Shown here: positions 45,833-56,648 of the stretch, piece after piece
Numbering within the stretch: position 1 is the first letter of the stretch
Layout: each line of letters opens with the position of its first letter
Assembly (NCBI GenBank): GCA_016858145.1
Contig: JAEHOE010000007.1
Coordinates: 1,722,349 to 1,786,348, forward strand
Source of the DNA: Edaphochlamys debaryana
Lineage: Eukaryota > Chlorophyta > Chlorophyceae > Chlamydomonadales
Length of the DNA stretch: 64,000 nt
Direction: 5' to 3'
The notes under the pieces: generated by a model
What the model was told of the DNA's origin: nothing
Seen by the model: only the letters and a program-made list of their open reading frames with translations
Database searches by the model: none
Translations under genes and position numbers: made by a program

Positions 45833-48800
45833 CTACATATCTCGTAGGCCCTTGCACCTGTGGGCACGCAGACGTTGGGAAGTTGGGCGCGGTGTGGCTT
45901 GAGCACTGGCGGAGGAAAGGGTAGGCAAGGCGGCTTCATATAAACCGCACCCGTATTCGCCTTCTCGCCTCCTCTGCCTTCCGCGCCGCACCCCCCACCT
46001 GTCCTGCCACGTGCTCCACACGCGGGCCTCCGCCTCGCCCATGCCCTCCACTCGCGACACTGCCCGGTCCAGCCACAGCACCGGCACCGCGTCACCACCA
46101 GCACGCAGCGCCAGCGCCGCAGCGTTCAGGGCCAGCAGGGAGGAGGCGGACACGACAGCGGGGGAGGACGAGGCGCCGCCGGAGGCGGAGGGGCGGACCT
46201 GCAACGGCAGGGAAGGGCGGTACAGTGGGCTGCGTAGCCAGGGCCGCAGCCAGGTCAGTTCCTGTGCCTCAAACATATACTGGGGTATCTCGGACCCACC
46301 TGTCTCAGCTTCAGAGTGGTCTCCAGTGAGTGCTCCAGTCCATGGGCAGAGGCTAGGTGGGGGTTGCTGCTGCTGGAGGGGTTGTGGAGCAGTGCCGAGG
46401 CGTTATGGGAGTGTTCCCCGCCGCTGCCCGAGGACGCATCGTGCCGCCTCCGCGATCGCCTCCGCATGTGCGCCCACTCCAGAGCCAGGAGCGCTCTGCC
46501 GCTGGCCTGGCCGCCCCGGGTGCCGTTCATCAGGCAGCCTGGGGGAGAGAGGGCAGAGGGGGGGGGGCCCAGCACCCGAGCCTGTTGGGAGAGCACACGG
46601 ATAGGAGCGGTTGCCACTGCGAAAGCACGGCCTGGCCTTCCTACCCCGGCCTCGGCTCACCCTCCCACGTGAGGTCCGCCCACTCGCACTGCAGCGTCTC
46701 CAGGCTCTCCCCAAACGGCACCACCCGGGTAGTGTCCAGGTGCACCCAGGGAGGGGCCAGGCGGGGGGCAGGCTGGCCCGCGCGCCGAGCCTCCAGCGCC
46801 GCTGCCGTGAGCACCTGCGGACCGGAGCACGGAGACCCCGCTGGGTGATATCTGATGTGGGAATGAGGTCAGCACGCAGGGCTCGCCCCGGCCCCGGCCC
46901 GCCTCACCCACTCCGCGTCGCAGGGTGCTGGGGGCCAGGCCGCCACCGCCCCCAGGGCCACCGCCACCTGAGCCAGGCCCCGGGCAGCGGACAGGTACTG
47001 GGCCTGGCCTGCGGCAGAGAGGGCGGGGATGGGATGTTGGGACGCTTAAGGTGAAGCCCAGGCGAGAGGAAAAGAATGTTCCCCCGAGCCCACCACGCCA
47101 CCCTCCCGGCGCTTACTCAAGCCGGGCCCGATGGCGCCAGGGGCGTAGGCCACCACCCGACCCAGATCGCTGCCAGCACTGGGGTCAGCCGCCAGCTGCA
47201 CGGCAGATCAGGGTGGCAGGGAAAGTGGCGGACCAGCCGCTGAGTACAGATAGAGCTTTGCCCATACGCCCTTCGCCCATCGCACCTCGGCAGCCCAATT
47301 TGGGTAGGTGGCGTGATACACCCTTGAGGGCTTCAGGCGAAGCCTGTGAGGATGAGGCGTAGACAAGCAAGGATAGCTCGCACCGTGCATGGGGAGCCCG
47401 TCCGGAGGCCGAGATGGGCCTTCATAGCTTATCTCTGGAGGCTTACCCCTAAGTTGGACTAAGCCTGCATGGGGCGCCATCCCGAGTTGCAGACATCATG
47501 CCCAGGAGGCGCCCCAGAAGGAATCCTTTTTTTCCCCGGGTCCTACGCCCCTCTGCCCACCTGGTCGCCAGCCGCCAGTCCCAGTGCCCCGAGGCCTGTA
47601 AAATGGTTTGCTTGATGAAGCCCCCTGCACGGGAAAGAGAGGCACATTGTGGAACACGAAAGAGCTAGCTACTCGAATTGCCCAAAGGGACCCAAGCCAA
47701 GGACCCTCGTTCAAGCCTCGTTGTTGCTTTTGCCCTTTCACCCTTTTGGTGGTGCCCACTTACCCTGAAACAGGCCATCGTGCACGTGCCCCATGGCCTG
47801 CACGGGCGGCGGGCCCAAGTGCGTGTGCCAGTATCCGTGTCGCCCCGCCATCTCCCATTTCGCCTCCGCCCAGGCGCCCAGAAAGCGGCGGCCAGTGCTT
47901 CCCGGTAACGCTTGTTCTGCATGCGTGGAGATACGGGCCATGTGAAGGGGGGCTCTTGTGATGAGAGGGAACTGTTTTGGCGCTGGGCGGGGACAACTCT
48001 CTGCAGGGACGCTACACCAAACTCGCATGTACGTACCTGCCGCTAGAAGCGCAAGCGCCTCGGGGCGTGTGGCCCTGGCTGCGGCCTCTTGCGCCGGGTC
48101 CTCGGGGTCCGGGGGCAGGGGCACCCCTGGGGCCAGGTTGCAGAAGAAGGGAGAGGTCGGGGAATTGGCATGGCATAAGCGTCGTCCTCCTATGCGCCAC
48201 CGTGTGACTAGCACTGCATGCTCCCCGGCGTCCCCGGTCGGGCCATGAACCGCTGTTGGCCATTGCTTTCCCCACATCAATACCCCGCTTCCTCACCCAG
48301 GTCCCTGAAGGCCTGGCGGTAGGCGAGAGTGGCGGGCCCCGGGGTACGGTTGAAGGGATAGCCGCCCCACTCGGGGGGCCAGCGACCACCTGGCAAAGAG
48401 GGGGAGTGAGGACGGTTCAGCACTTTTAAGTATGGGCTGTTAAACAAGCAGGAGGGAGACTCTCTGCGTGCCTTGCTTCCATCCAGCCCCGGACGCTTCC
48501 CCCCACCCACCGCTGTGTGGCATGCGCAGCTGTGCGGTGCGCAGGGTGGCGCGGGCGAGGGGCTGGCTGCAGTTGCCGGGAGCCTCCAGAAACTCGCACG
48601 CGTGGGCGGCCAGGGGGGCAGGCAGGGCGAACTCCTGGGGTGTGGAGCACACGAGGCACCCTTAGCAGGATCAGGGTTGGGGGTTGGTGGGCGGATCACA
48701 CAGGGCCAAGGTTCCCCTGCCGTCCGTGCCGGCCCTACCTGGTGGATGAAGTCCTCTCGGGCCAGCACCCAATCGGGCTGCAGCGCCCTCCCCTGCGGGT

Positions 48801-50897
48801 CCTCGGTGAAGGACGGCGTGTTGGAGAACACAAAGGACTGCGGGCGGGCACACAGGAAGGAGTCACGCAGCCGGCCTGACTACCGCAGCCCGGAGCTGCG
48901 GGTGGTTCATACGGGTATCAAGTCTTCTACAAACCGTATCCGCCGCCCACCAACCTCGCCGCTTCCCACCTCCTCATCCGCCGAGTTCAGGTGCACCCAG
49001 GCCTGGTCGTCTCCCCGCAGAAAGGCCGCCAGGTCTGCGTGCGTGGGCCCACGGTGCGCTGTATAGGATACCTTGTCAAGAAGTCAGGGGCCCCAGGGCC
49101 CCACAGCAGTCCTCTGGAGCCCCCACCGCATACGTGCAGCTCCCCTTTGCCCGGCACCCACCAACAAAGTTTGGCCGCCCCTGAACCGCGCTCCACACTG
49201 CGTAGGTCAGGAGCATCTGGTCGTCGTTGGCCCTGGGCAGGAGACGCGGTAGGGAGAGGCGGGCAGAGGATGAAGATTAAGCCCAAGCTCTCAGCCCAAG
49301 CTCAGGCGGCACCCAGGCGCTTCCTGCACTTGTCTTCTGCTAAGGGGGATGAGCACGCGGACCCGCCTCACCCAACGCGCAATGCAGGGTCCTTGGCTGC
49401 AGCACAGGCAAAAGGATGTGGATTAGGGGGTCGCTGGGGCGAGTGGGTGGTAAGCGAGGGCCCATCGCGGCTGTGCACTTCCGTCTGAACCTCGTGCACT
49501 CGCCGATGTGCTGAACAGCTTAGCGGCACAGCCTCCCCAACCGCTCACCGATGACTGCTGATATGTTCGCCAGTGCACTCATGTCCTCCGCCCACCGCAC
49601 GGCCCGGCGCATGGCCTCGAACAGCACCCACGACACGGGGCCGGCGGACGAGGCGTTCTGGCAGGGAGGAAAGGGTGCATTGGTGGTGTGTGATGGCTTT
49701 GTTTGGCAACATAAACAAGGAGGGTGCATTGGTGGTGTGTGATGGCTTTGTTTGGCAACATGAACAAGGAGAGGCCCCGGCCAGGGTGCTCCTCCAAAAG
49801 AGGCAGCCATGATGACACATGACACATCTCCGCGCGCTCCGTCCACACCTTCACCTCCAACCCCCACCCCCTGCTCCGGCACACCTGGAAGTAGGAGAAG
49901 CCCCCGTTGAGGTTCATGCCGTGCTCCACCTGAGCAACAGGGAGGTCTTCGCGTAGGTAGCAATGCGTATGGCCTATACAAGGGCTTCTTCCGTGTCCCC
50001 GTTTGCAGGCCCAGATATGCTGGGCCCCCCTCCCACCTGGCTGATCATGCTGAACCCTCGTAGCGGCTGCTGCTTGGCCCTCCAGTACCAGTCGCTGAGC
50101 ACCAGCACGTCAGAGTCCACCGCCAGCACACCGTAGCCCAGGGCCACGGAGCGGGCTGGGGGGAGGGGAGGGGAGGGCGGAGAGGTGGTTCGAAGGGCAG
50201 GGGCATGTGGTGTGGCCCCGTGGTGCTGCTCCCTGCTGCCCCCCCGCCCCCGCTCACCCACTGTGAACCACTTGCGCCACCACGCCACCATGCCGGAGGG
50301 ACGAGCAAGGTACCGGAAGCCCGACGGGTAGGGCTCGCCGCTGGAACGGAAAGGGAGCAAGGGGCAAGGGAGCAAGGGAGGCTTGAGCGTCTCCTGCCTA
50401 CTGACGTCCTGCCCTTGCTAGACTGCCGGTTACACCTCCCCCCTACACCTCGTCCCCCGCTCTCCGCCCCACCTCTCGTCCCGCGTCGCATACGTCCCGC
50501 AGCTGAGCGGCCCCTGCTGCGGCGCCCAAGGCGTCAGGGCGCGGTCCAGGCGGCTGCAGTCCCCCGGCTCCGGCATCACGCACAGCACGTGACCGTAGCC
50601 CCCGCCCCCGCGCAGCCGGGACAGAGCCTGGGCGGCGTCCGCGATGCGTGTGTCGGAGAAGACGATGAGCTCGTTGCGGTAGGCCGTGGCGGACAGAGCG
50701 GCCCGGAGCTGTGCGGCCGTGTCCAGGGGCCCCAGGTAGCCGCGCGTGAGGCCGGCGGAGCAGTACGCGCCGTCGCCGTGCCGCCGGCAAGCCGGCACGC
50801 GTCCATGGCCAGCATGTCGGTTGGCGGGATCCGCCGAGAGCGGGTCAAGGGCAGTGCCGACAAGGAGCACCAAACCCAGGACCCAGCCTAAGCCCAT
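45833..50897 (-). CDS. Secretory glycosyltransferase-like protein (GT77/PF03407 type), right copy, 814 aa
   Basis: Exons: 50473-50897, 50258-50340, 50037-50155, 49885-49929, 49549-49657, 49372-49396, 49162-49232, 48970-49058, 48739-48837, 48511-48634, 48297-48389, 48037-48126, 47764-47916, 47561-47624, 47286-47343, 47117-47195, 46908-47008, 46661-46814, 46300-46538, 45999-46198, 45833-45857; phases agree. It keeps the DSDV, NGGFSYFQ and DDQ motifs. The N-terminus MGLGWVLGLVLLVGTAL is an unrelated hydrophobic leader because the duplication border falls inside exon 1. The proline-rich stem of the left copy is absent. Exons 4 and 6-9 are strongly diverged from the left copy (for example the DDQ-containing exon reads LLTYAVWSAVQG, not ELTFCMWNAVMG) yet remain open. 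Left exons 13 and 14 are fused here as 47764-47916. The diverged core could mean altered substrate choice; that is inference. Confidence 0.82.
49672..49769. repeat. 49-bp tandem duplication in an intron of the right glycosyltransferase copy
   Basis: Two head-to-tail copies start AGGGTGCATTGGTGGTGTGT at 49672 and 49721 and differ by a single A/G near the end (ACATAAAC versus ACATGAAC). The left arm has only one related unit, so the duplication arose after the arms separated. Confidence 0.85.
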
Positions 50898-52705
50898 ACA
50901 CGCAGGTTTCTATACGTGCTGAACCGGCCTGCGTGCGTGGGGAGGTCTCTGCACAGGGGACGGGGAGCGCAAGCACCGGGGGGTCAGGGCACCGCCGGTC
51001 CTCTGCACAGGACACATTTCCCCAGCATGACGCCTCAACATGCAAGATGGGAGCTGCTGCCGGACTCTATGGCGGCTCGAGGGACCGCATGGCTTCCGGC
51101 GGAGCCGGAGGATGCCAGGGACCCTGGTGGCCAGCATCGCGCCCCAAACATGCGAGCTCATAATCCCTACCTCGTTCCAGTCATCCCAGCTTGGCTGGAT
51201 GGCATTGCACCCCGTTGCGCGCGGACATCGCGCCAGGCTACTTTTCGGCTGAGCTCAGCGATGCTTCGCTTGTCCACGAGAGTAGGCGGCTGGATACACG
51301 TGCGTAGTCAGGCTTGGCTCGGCTCGGCTGGCTTACAAGTTATCCTATGAAGCGCAGCGACAGCTACCGAGCGGTATGTCAATTTCGATGAAGATGAGGA
51401 GTAAATGGGCCAAATTAAGCCAAGCGCGGCCGCGCGGGCCAGGGTGACCTGCCGTGGTAGCGAACGCCATGCCGCATGGGCGGTGGCGGCCTGGTGGCGA
51501 GACACATACCCCCGAACTTTCCCACGCTTCCCCCCCACATTCGGCTGATTTGGGGTGCCCTCTGCCCTGGCGCAGGCTGTATGAGCCTCGGCATGTTCCG
51601 TGACGCCACTAGACTAACGGCAGCTGGGCAGAGGCTGGGGAAGGCCGAGTCAGTCCTTCCTGTAACTGGAAGCAATGGGCACCAGGGACGCAAATTGCGC
51701 ACACTCGCTTGTTGCAGCATACTCGGTCCTCTCCATGACATGCACGCCACCCCTCCACAAATGCCCTCCATGTACCGCCTTGCTCTTGGCGTCGGGACTC
51801 CAGGCCCCGGCGCAGAACGCCTGGAGGACAGCGCAGGGGCCTTGCCTGTGGGGCCCAGCCTCCTGCCCCATCGATCATCTACCTTTCCAGCTCAGTCACA
51901 CTCCTGCTTGTCATCCCACGCCACGCAACTCAGCCTTGGCTTACTCCACGCAACGTAACCCTCCACGCGGCCGCCGTTGAGGCCACTAAAGCGACGGGGA
52001 AGAGGCTTGCCCTTCCCCCTACCACCGACTAAAGAGGACTAAAGTGCAGACTAGAAAGCAGATCAATGACACGCTTGGCCCTGGCCCCCGGAGAAATCAA
52101 TCGGGCTACAGGCCTTACTGTGGCGTGGCTAGAGGGAAGAGGCAGTTCAGCTACCGCCCACTGACAGCATGGCACAATCAGCTTCATGCAGCAAAGGGCG
52201 CTTACTAAGGCAAAGACAATGGCATAAACCAGCAGAAAGAGAGAGTCGACACGGCCCGAAAACGGCATTAAGCGGCTCAACATGCAAGGCGACCAGGGCC
52301 TAGTAGGTGCCTTGAAAGTCAACCTCCCACCATCTTATCTACACGGGCGCCAAGGCGCGTGAGCGCAGCCAACATCGCCTGCCCGTGGCCCCAATGCAAC
52401 CCGGCCAACACGCTCCCGCGTCCGCGCCGCCGCCCTTACGATCATGCGTTCACACAGGATGGCACCTGAACCACCCTGCTCAGTTGCCCTCGTCGTGCTC
52501 GAATGCCCCCGCACCGGTCCCAGCGCCGCGGCCCAATTCATCTCAGGGCCGCCCACGCTTGCATAACACCTACAACGTCGCGAAAGCCTTGCAAACGCTC
52601 CAGCGGCCCCCATGTGCATGCAGCCCCCCGCTGCTGCAGATCATTCAAGGCTGATTGCCGTGTGTCCCTCAGCCCCTCTCCTCTGCAAAATGCGTCCCTC
52701 GCCAC
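50898..52705. other. Gene-poor region right of the inverted repeat
   Basis: Upstream region of the right glycosyltransferase copy and 3' flank of the next minus-strand gene. I see no convincing coding frame, RNA gene or transposon ends. Confidence 0.4.
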
Positions 52706-55700
52706 TTAGGCCGCCCCGGCCCACATGGCCACGTCCGCGGCCTCATCGGCGCCTCCGTGCGGGTCCAGCAGGTTGAGGTTGAGTGAGGGCGTTGGGCTGG
52801 GCAGCCCGGACATGTCTCCGCCGTTGCCACCCAGCCCCAGGCCGGGCATGACTACTAGGTCCTCTTGCATCACGTGGATGGTCATAGGCGCGGGGCGTGA
52901 TCCTGGCCCGGGCTTCACTGGGTCACCCTGAGCGTGGTGGTGCGCGGGGTGGTGGTAGTAGGGCAGGTGAGGGTGGGCGTGCTGCTCGTGGGCGCCGGGG
53001 ATGGGGAGCGGCAGAGGGAGTGGCAGCGGCAGGCCGGAGGCCTTGTCATCGAGCTTGGACGCCTTGTAGTAGACGCTGGCGGTGCCGTCGGGGGCGCCGC
53101 CGTCGCTCATCCCCGCGCCGCCGCTGATGACGCTGGCACCGCCGCAGCTGCCTCGCGCCTCGCGGTGCAGAGCTGCGGCCTCGAGCAGCACGGCCTCGCC
53201 AGAGGGAATGGAGGGAAGCGGCAGGCGGGACTCGCTGTTGCCCTCCACGTTGGCAGAAGGGGGCTGTGGGGCAGATGAAGGCTGCTCGGCAGAGGCCGGC
53301 GCAGGTGCTGCGGCGTTGGCCGCCGCGGTGGCGGCGGCGGGGTGCTGGGATGCGGGGGCCTGGCCCGGGACCTGCGGGTCCTGCGACTGCTGCTGGGACG
53401 TGTGTTGCTGCTGCTGCTTGGAGTCTGTGCCGTCGCCTTCTGCCGGAGCTGCTGCCGCAGGCCGTTGCTGTTCCGCTGCTGCCTCGCCGGCTGCCTTGCT
53501 GCCGTCGTGGGCGCCTCCAGAGCTGGGGCCGGAGGAGTGGCCGTGCCGGCGGTGGTGGTGCGTGTGGCCGTGACCGTGGTGGTGATGCGCGTGGTGGTGG
53601 TGGTGGTTGCTCGTGGCGGCCTCGTCGCCCTCGTTGTCGCTCTCCGCCAGGCCCAGGGCGGACAGCCCGGACAGGCCGGCGAGGTCCGAGTGGCTGAGCG
53701 AGTCGAGGCCGGGGCCGGTGAGCAGGCCAGCCGGGAGATCCGCCAATTGCAGCGGTGCGGGGCCGCCAGCGCCGGCTGGGCGCGCGCCGCCGTTGGAGGT
53801 GGACATGGGCATGGGCTGCTGGGGTTGGGAGTGGGGATAAGAGTGGGGGTGGGAATCGTGAGGATGGTGCGGGTGGTCGGAGGACTGGGGCAGGTCGTGA
53901 GGAGTCGAAGCCATTCCTGCTAAGGCGGACTGCGGCTGGCCGGGGCCGGGCACCTGGGGTCGCTCGACGTTGGCGTTCGGGTCGACGCCGGGCATGCCGT
54001 GCGGCGGGTAGGCGTAGTACGGGTGCGGCACTGGCCCCATGCCGTACGGGTGATACGGCATGGGCATATGGTAGGGCGGCATGCCCGGGTAGGCGGCCGG
54101 CGGGTGGCCAGCGTGGGGCGGGTAGCCGTAGGCCGGGTGTGAGTAGGCGGGGTGGCGGTAGCCGTACATGGGGTGTGGCGGGTAGGGCGGGTAGCCGGGG
54201 TGGTGTACGGCGTGCGGGTGCGCGTGGGCGTGAGGGTGGGGCGCCATGCCCGACGGCGGAGCGGCGTGTGGGTGATGAGGCCACGCCGGCGGCGGCATGC
54301 CGCCGTAGCTGCCAGCCGGTGCCCGATACTGCTGCGCTGCTGCGCCTGGGTGAGGGTGGCCGTGCGACGGGTGCATGACCACCGGTGCCTGGCCGTGGAC
54401 CGGCATCATGCCCGGCGGGAGCATGCCTGCCGCGGCGGATGCCGATGCGCCGTAGACAGCACCACCGTCGCTGAGGGCGTTGGCGGTGGCGCTGTGGGGG
54501 AGCTTGTGGCGCAGGCCGCCGGGGCCCGGGTAGCCCGGATACCCGCCGTAGCTCTGGGCCATGCGGCGAGCGGGGCCCGCCGGCGCCGTCGTGTCGCCGC
54601 CGGAGGTTGAGGGCGGCGACTGCCCGTCGACGGGACACCCACCGGCAGCCTCAGCCTCTGCTGCCGCGTCCTCCCCTTCGCTGCCGCCAACGCTGGCAAT
54701 GGCGCGGTCGCCGCTGCGGCGTTGCTTGCGGGGCGGTGGACCGGAGGCGCCGGTGCCAGACCCGCCAAGCTCAGTAACGGCTGGCTCCCTGAAGCTGGGG
54801 GCTGACGCCGACGGGATCATGCCGTCCACGCCGCCATTGACATCGCCGCCAGCGGTGCTGCGAGCAGGGTTTGGCTGCTGGGGCCACGCGGTGGCGGCGG
54901 CGGGGCTGTCGCTGTGAGCCGGCGGCGGGTGCATGGAGCCGGGCGCGCTGTTGGGGGCAGAGTAGCCCTCGCTCACATCCGGGAGCCCCGGGAGGGATAG
55001 CGGCATGCCGGCGTAGGGCATGCCATAGCCGTTCAAGGGCGAGGGCGGGGCCATGCCCACCTCAACGGCCTCCACCACCTCCTGCTGCCACATGCCGCCG
55101 GCTGACGTGCGGATGCGCGTGCGGCGGCACGTGACCGTCTGCATGCCGCCGCTGCTGCCGTTGAACACCGCCGCCGCCGCGCCGCCGCCGCTGCTCTCTG
55201 ACGTGAGCCGCACGCCGGGTAGCCCCTGGTGGGCGCCACCGACGCTGGTGCGAACCGCCTTGACTATGCGCCGGGTGGCGACGGCGGACGGCATGAAGTG
55301 CGGAGGCGGCGGGCCGTGCTGCATTTGCCAGGGGTCGAAGAACGGCGGATAGGGCATCATGGCGCCGGTGCTGCACAGGCCCGATGGGTCCTCACCGCCG
55401 GGCAGGTGCATGGGCATGTCGCCTGGGCAGAGCACTGAGTCGGGGTGGTGCACGGCCAGCTGTGGTACGTCAGCCGTGGCCGCGCCGCCGCCGGGTGACG
55501 CTGCGTCGTGGGGGGAGCCGTTGGCGGTGCCCTCCTCGCTCTCCGACAGCGTGTCGGCCTCGTCGCTGCCTGCCTCAACGGCCTCCATAGCTGCGGCGGC
55601 TGCAGCCTCGGTGGTGAAGCCCCAGTCGAGGAATTGCAGGCTGCCATCACCGGGCGCCGCGCCGCCATCGCTGCCGCCGGCAGCGTCCGCCGTGGCAGCC

Positions 55701-56648
55701 TGGACGGCCTCCGAGGCGACTGCAGCGCCAATGCGTGCATGCAGCTGCCGGACCGCAGCGGCTTGCTGGACTGCGGCAAGAAAGTTGCCCGCAGCAGTGG
55801 CGGCGGCGCTCACGCCGCCGGCATTTGTCCGCGCCTTGCGGCCACCCTTGCGCACGCCGCCCTCGGGCGACAGGCTGTCTCCATCCTGCGTGGCGCACAG
55901 GAGGAGGAGGAGGTCAGGATAGAGGCAAGCAGGGGGAAGGCAGGCACCTAACCAAAACTGGAGGCCGGAGTTTACTATGCACGGGCGGGTGCAAGCAAGG
56001 CGCTGAGCGCTGTGAAGGCGTCAGACCGCAATGCAGCGTCGAACAGGATAGCAAGGTATGGGATTCCCTCACCTTGCGGGTCTTGAGGTTTTTGCGATAA
56101 GACCGGAAGTAGTCCTGCACCTGCTTGATGGTGCGTAGCCCCTTGGCAATCTTCAGCATGTCGTCAACGGTTGGCATCATATCCGCGGGCCAGACCAGGT
56201 GCGCGTTCTGGGCGTACCATCTGTGAGGAGTGACCAAGGGGAAAAGGGGGTCGCACCGCAGCACGGGCAGCTCCTGCCTGTCTATGCGGTGGGTCCCGCA
56301 ACAAATCCCGAGGCTGACGTTTGTGGTCAGGGTGGCGATAGAAGTTGAGCCGACGCGGCACGCATCCCCGATGCCAATACACGCGACCCTGCCCCAGCAA
56401 CTCACGCTCGCATCTCCACCACCGTCGCCCGGTTGCCAGTCCGCTCATGATGCTCTCGCCACCACGTGTTGAACGGGCCTGCAGCAGTCGCGTACGCGGG
56501 GCATGGCGGTGTGAATGCCTTGTCCAGGTGGGTTGCTGCAGCACGCGGCGACAGCCCTGCACAACTCACTCCAGAATCCCGACGGCTTTTTGGCCTTTGG
56601 TGCGTCGTCCCTGTCATCGTCGCAAGACCTCTGCTTGCGAGGGCCCAT
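52706..56648 (-). CDS. Putative DNA-binding protein of the W-W/YFRxYR family with long low-complexity tail, 1159 aa
   Basis: Exons are 56570-56648, 56406-56478, 56073-56220 and 52706-55885, in phase from the ATG at 56648. The domain reads SGFWSPFNTWWREHH, GNRATVVEM, AWYAQNA, TVDDMLKIAKGLRTIKQ and VQDYFRSYRKNLKTRK. Exon 3 is 148 nt, exactly the sum of the 98- and 50-nt exons of the other three members, so one intron is absent here. The ~1060-residue tail is unlike the other members: Gly/Ala-rich at first, then a His/Pro/Tyr/Met-rich block (repeated HPAY, YPPH, HPYG) around the middle, then His and Gln runs, then Ala/Pro/Ser. Such tails suit phase-separating or mediator-contacting regulators, but that is inference. 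A basic KTRK...RKGGRKARTN region flanks the exon 3-4 junction and could be a nuclear signal. Confidence 0.72.

Larger units (their letters stand above)
43018..50809 (-). repeat. Right arm of the large inverted duplication
   Basis: This is the reverse-complement partner of 20706-28810. It is ~0.3 kb shorter, partly because the glycosyltransferase copy lacks one intron. Gene order, exon lengths and many complete introns match the left arm. The outer border lies in exon 1 of the glycosyltransferase copy and the inner border just after the stop codon of the second gene. Confidence 0.9.

Noticed and set aside
20462..50897. Interpretation of the window as a mating-type locus
   Set aside because: Inverted repeats and rearrangements fit such loci, but no MID, FUS1, MTD1 or other known mating-locus gene was recognised.
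53046..54638. 530-residue minus-strand ORF overlapping the fourth family member
   Set aside because: It is a +1 frame shadow of the long low-complexity exon, rich in Arg and Pro, with no splice link to the domain exons.
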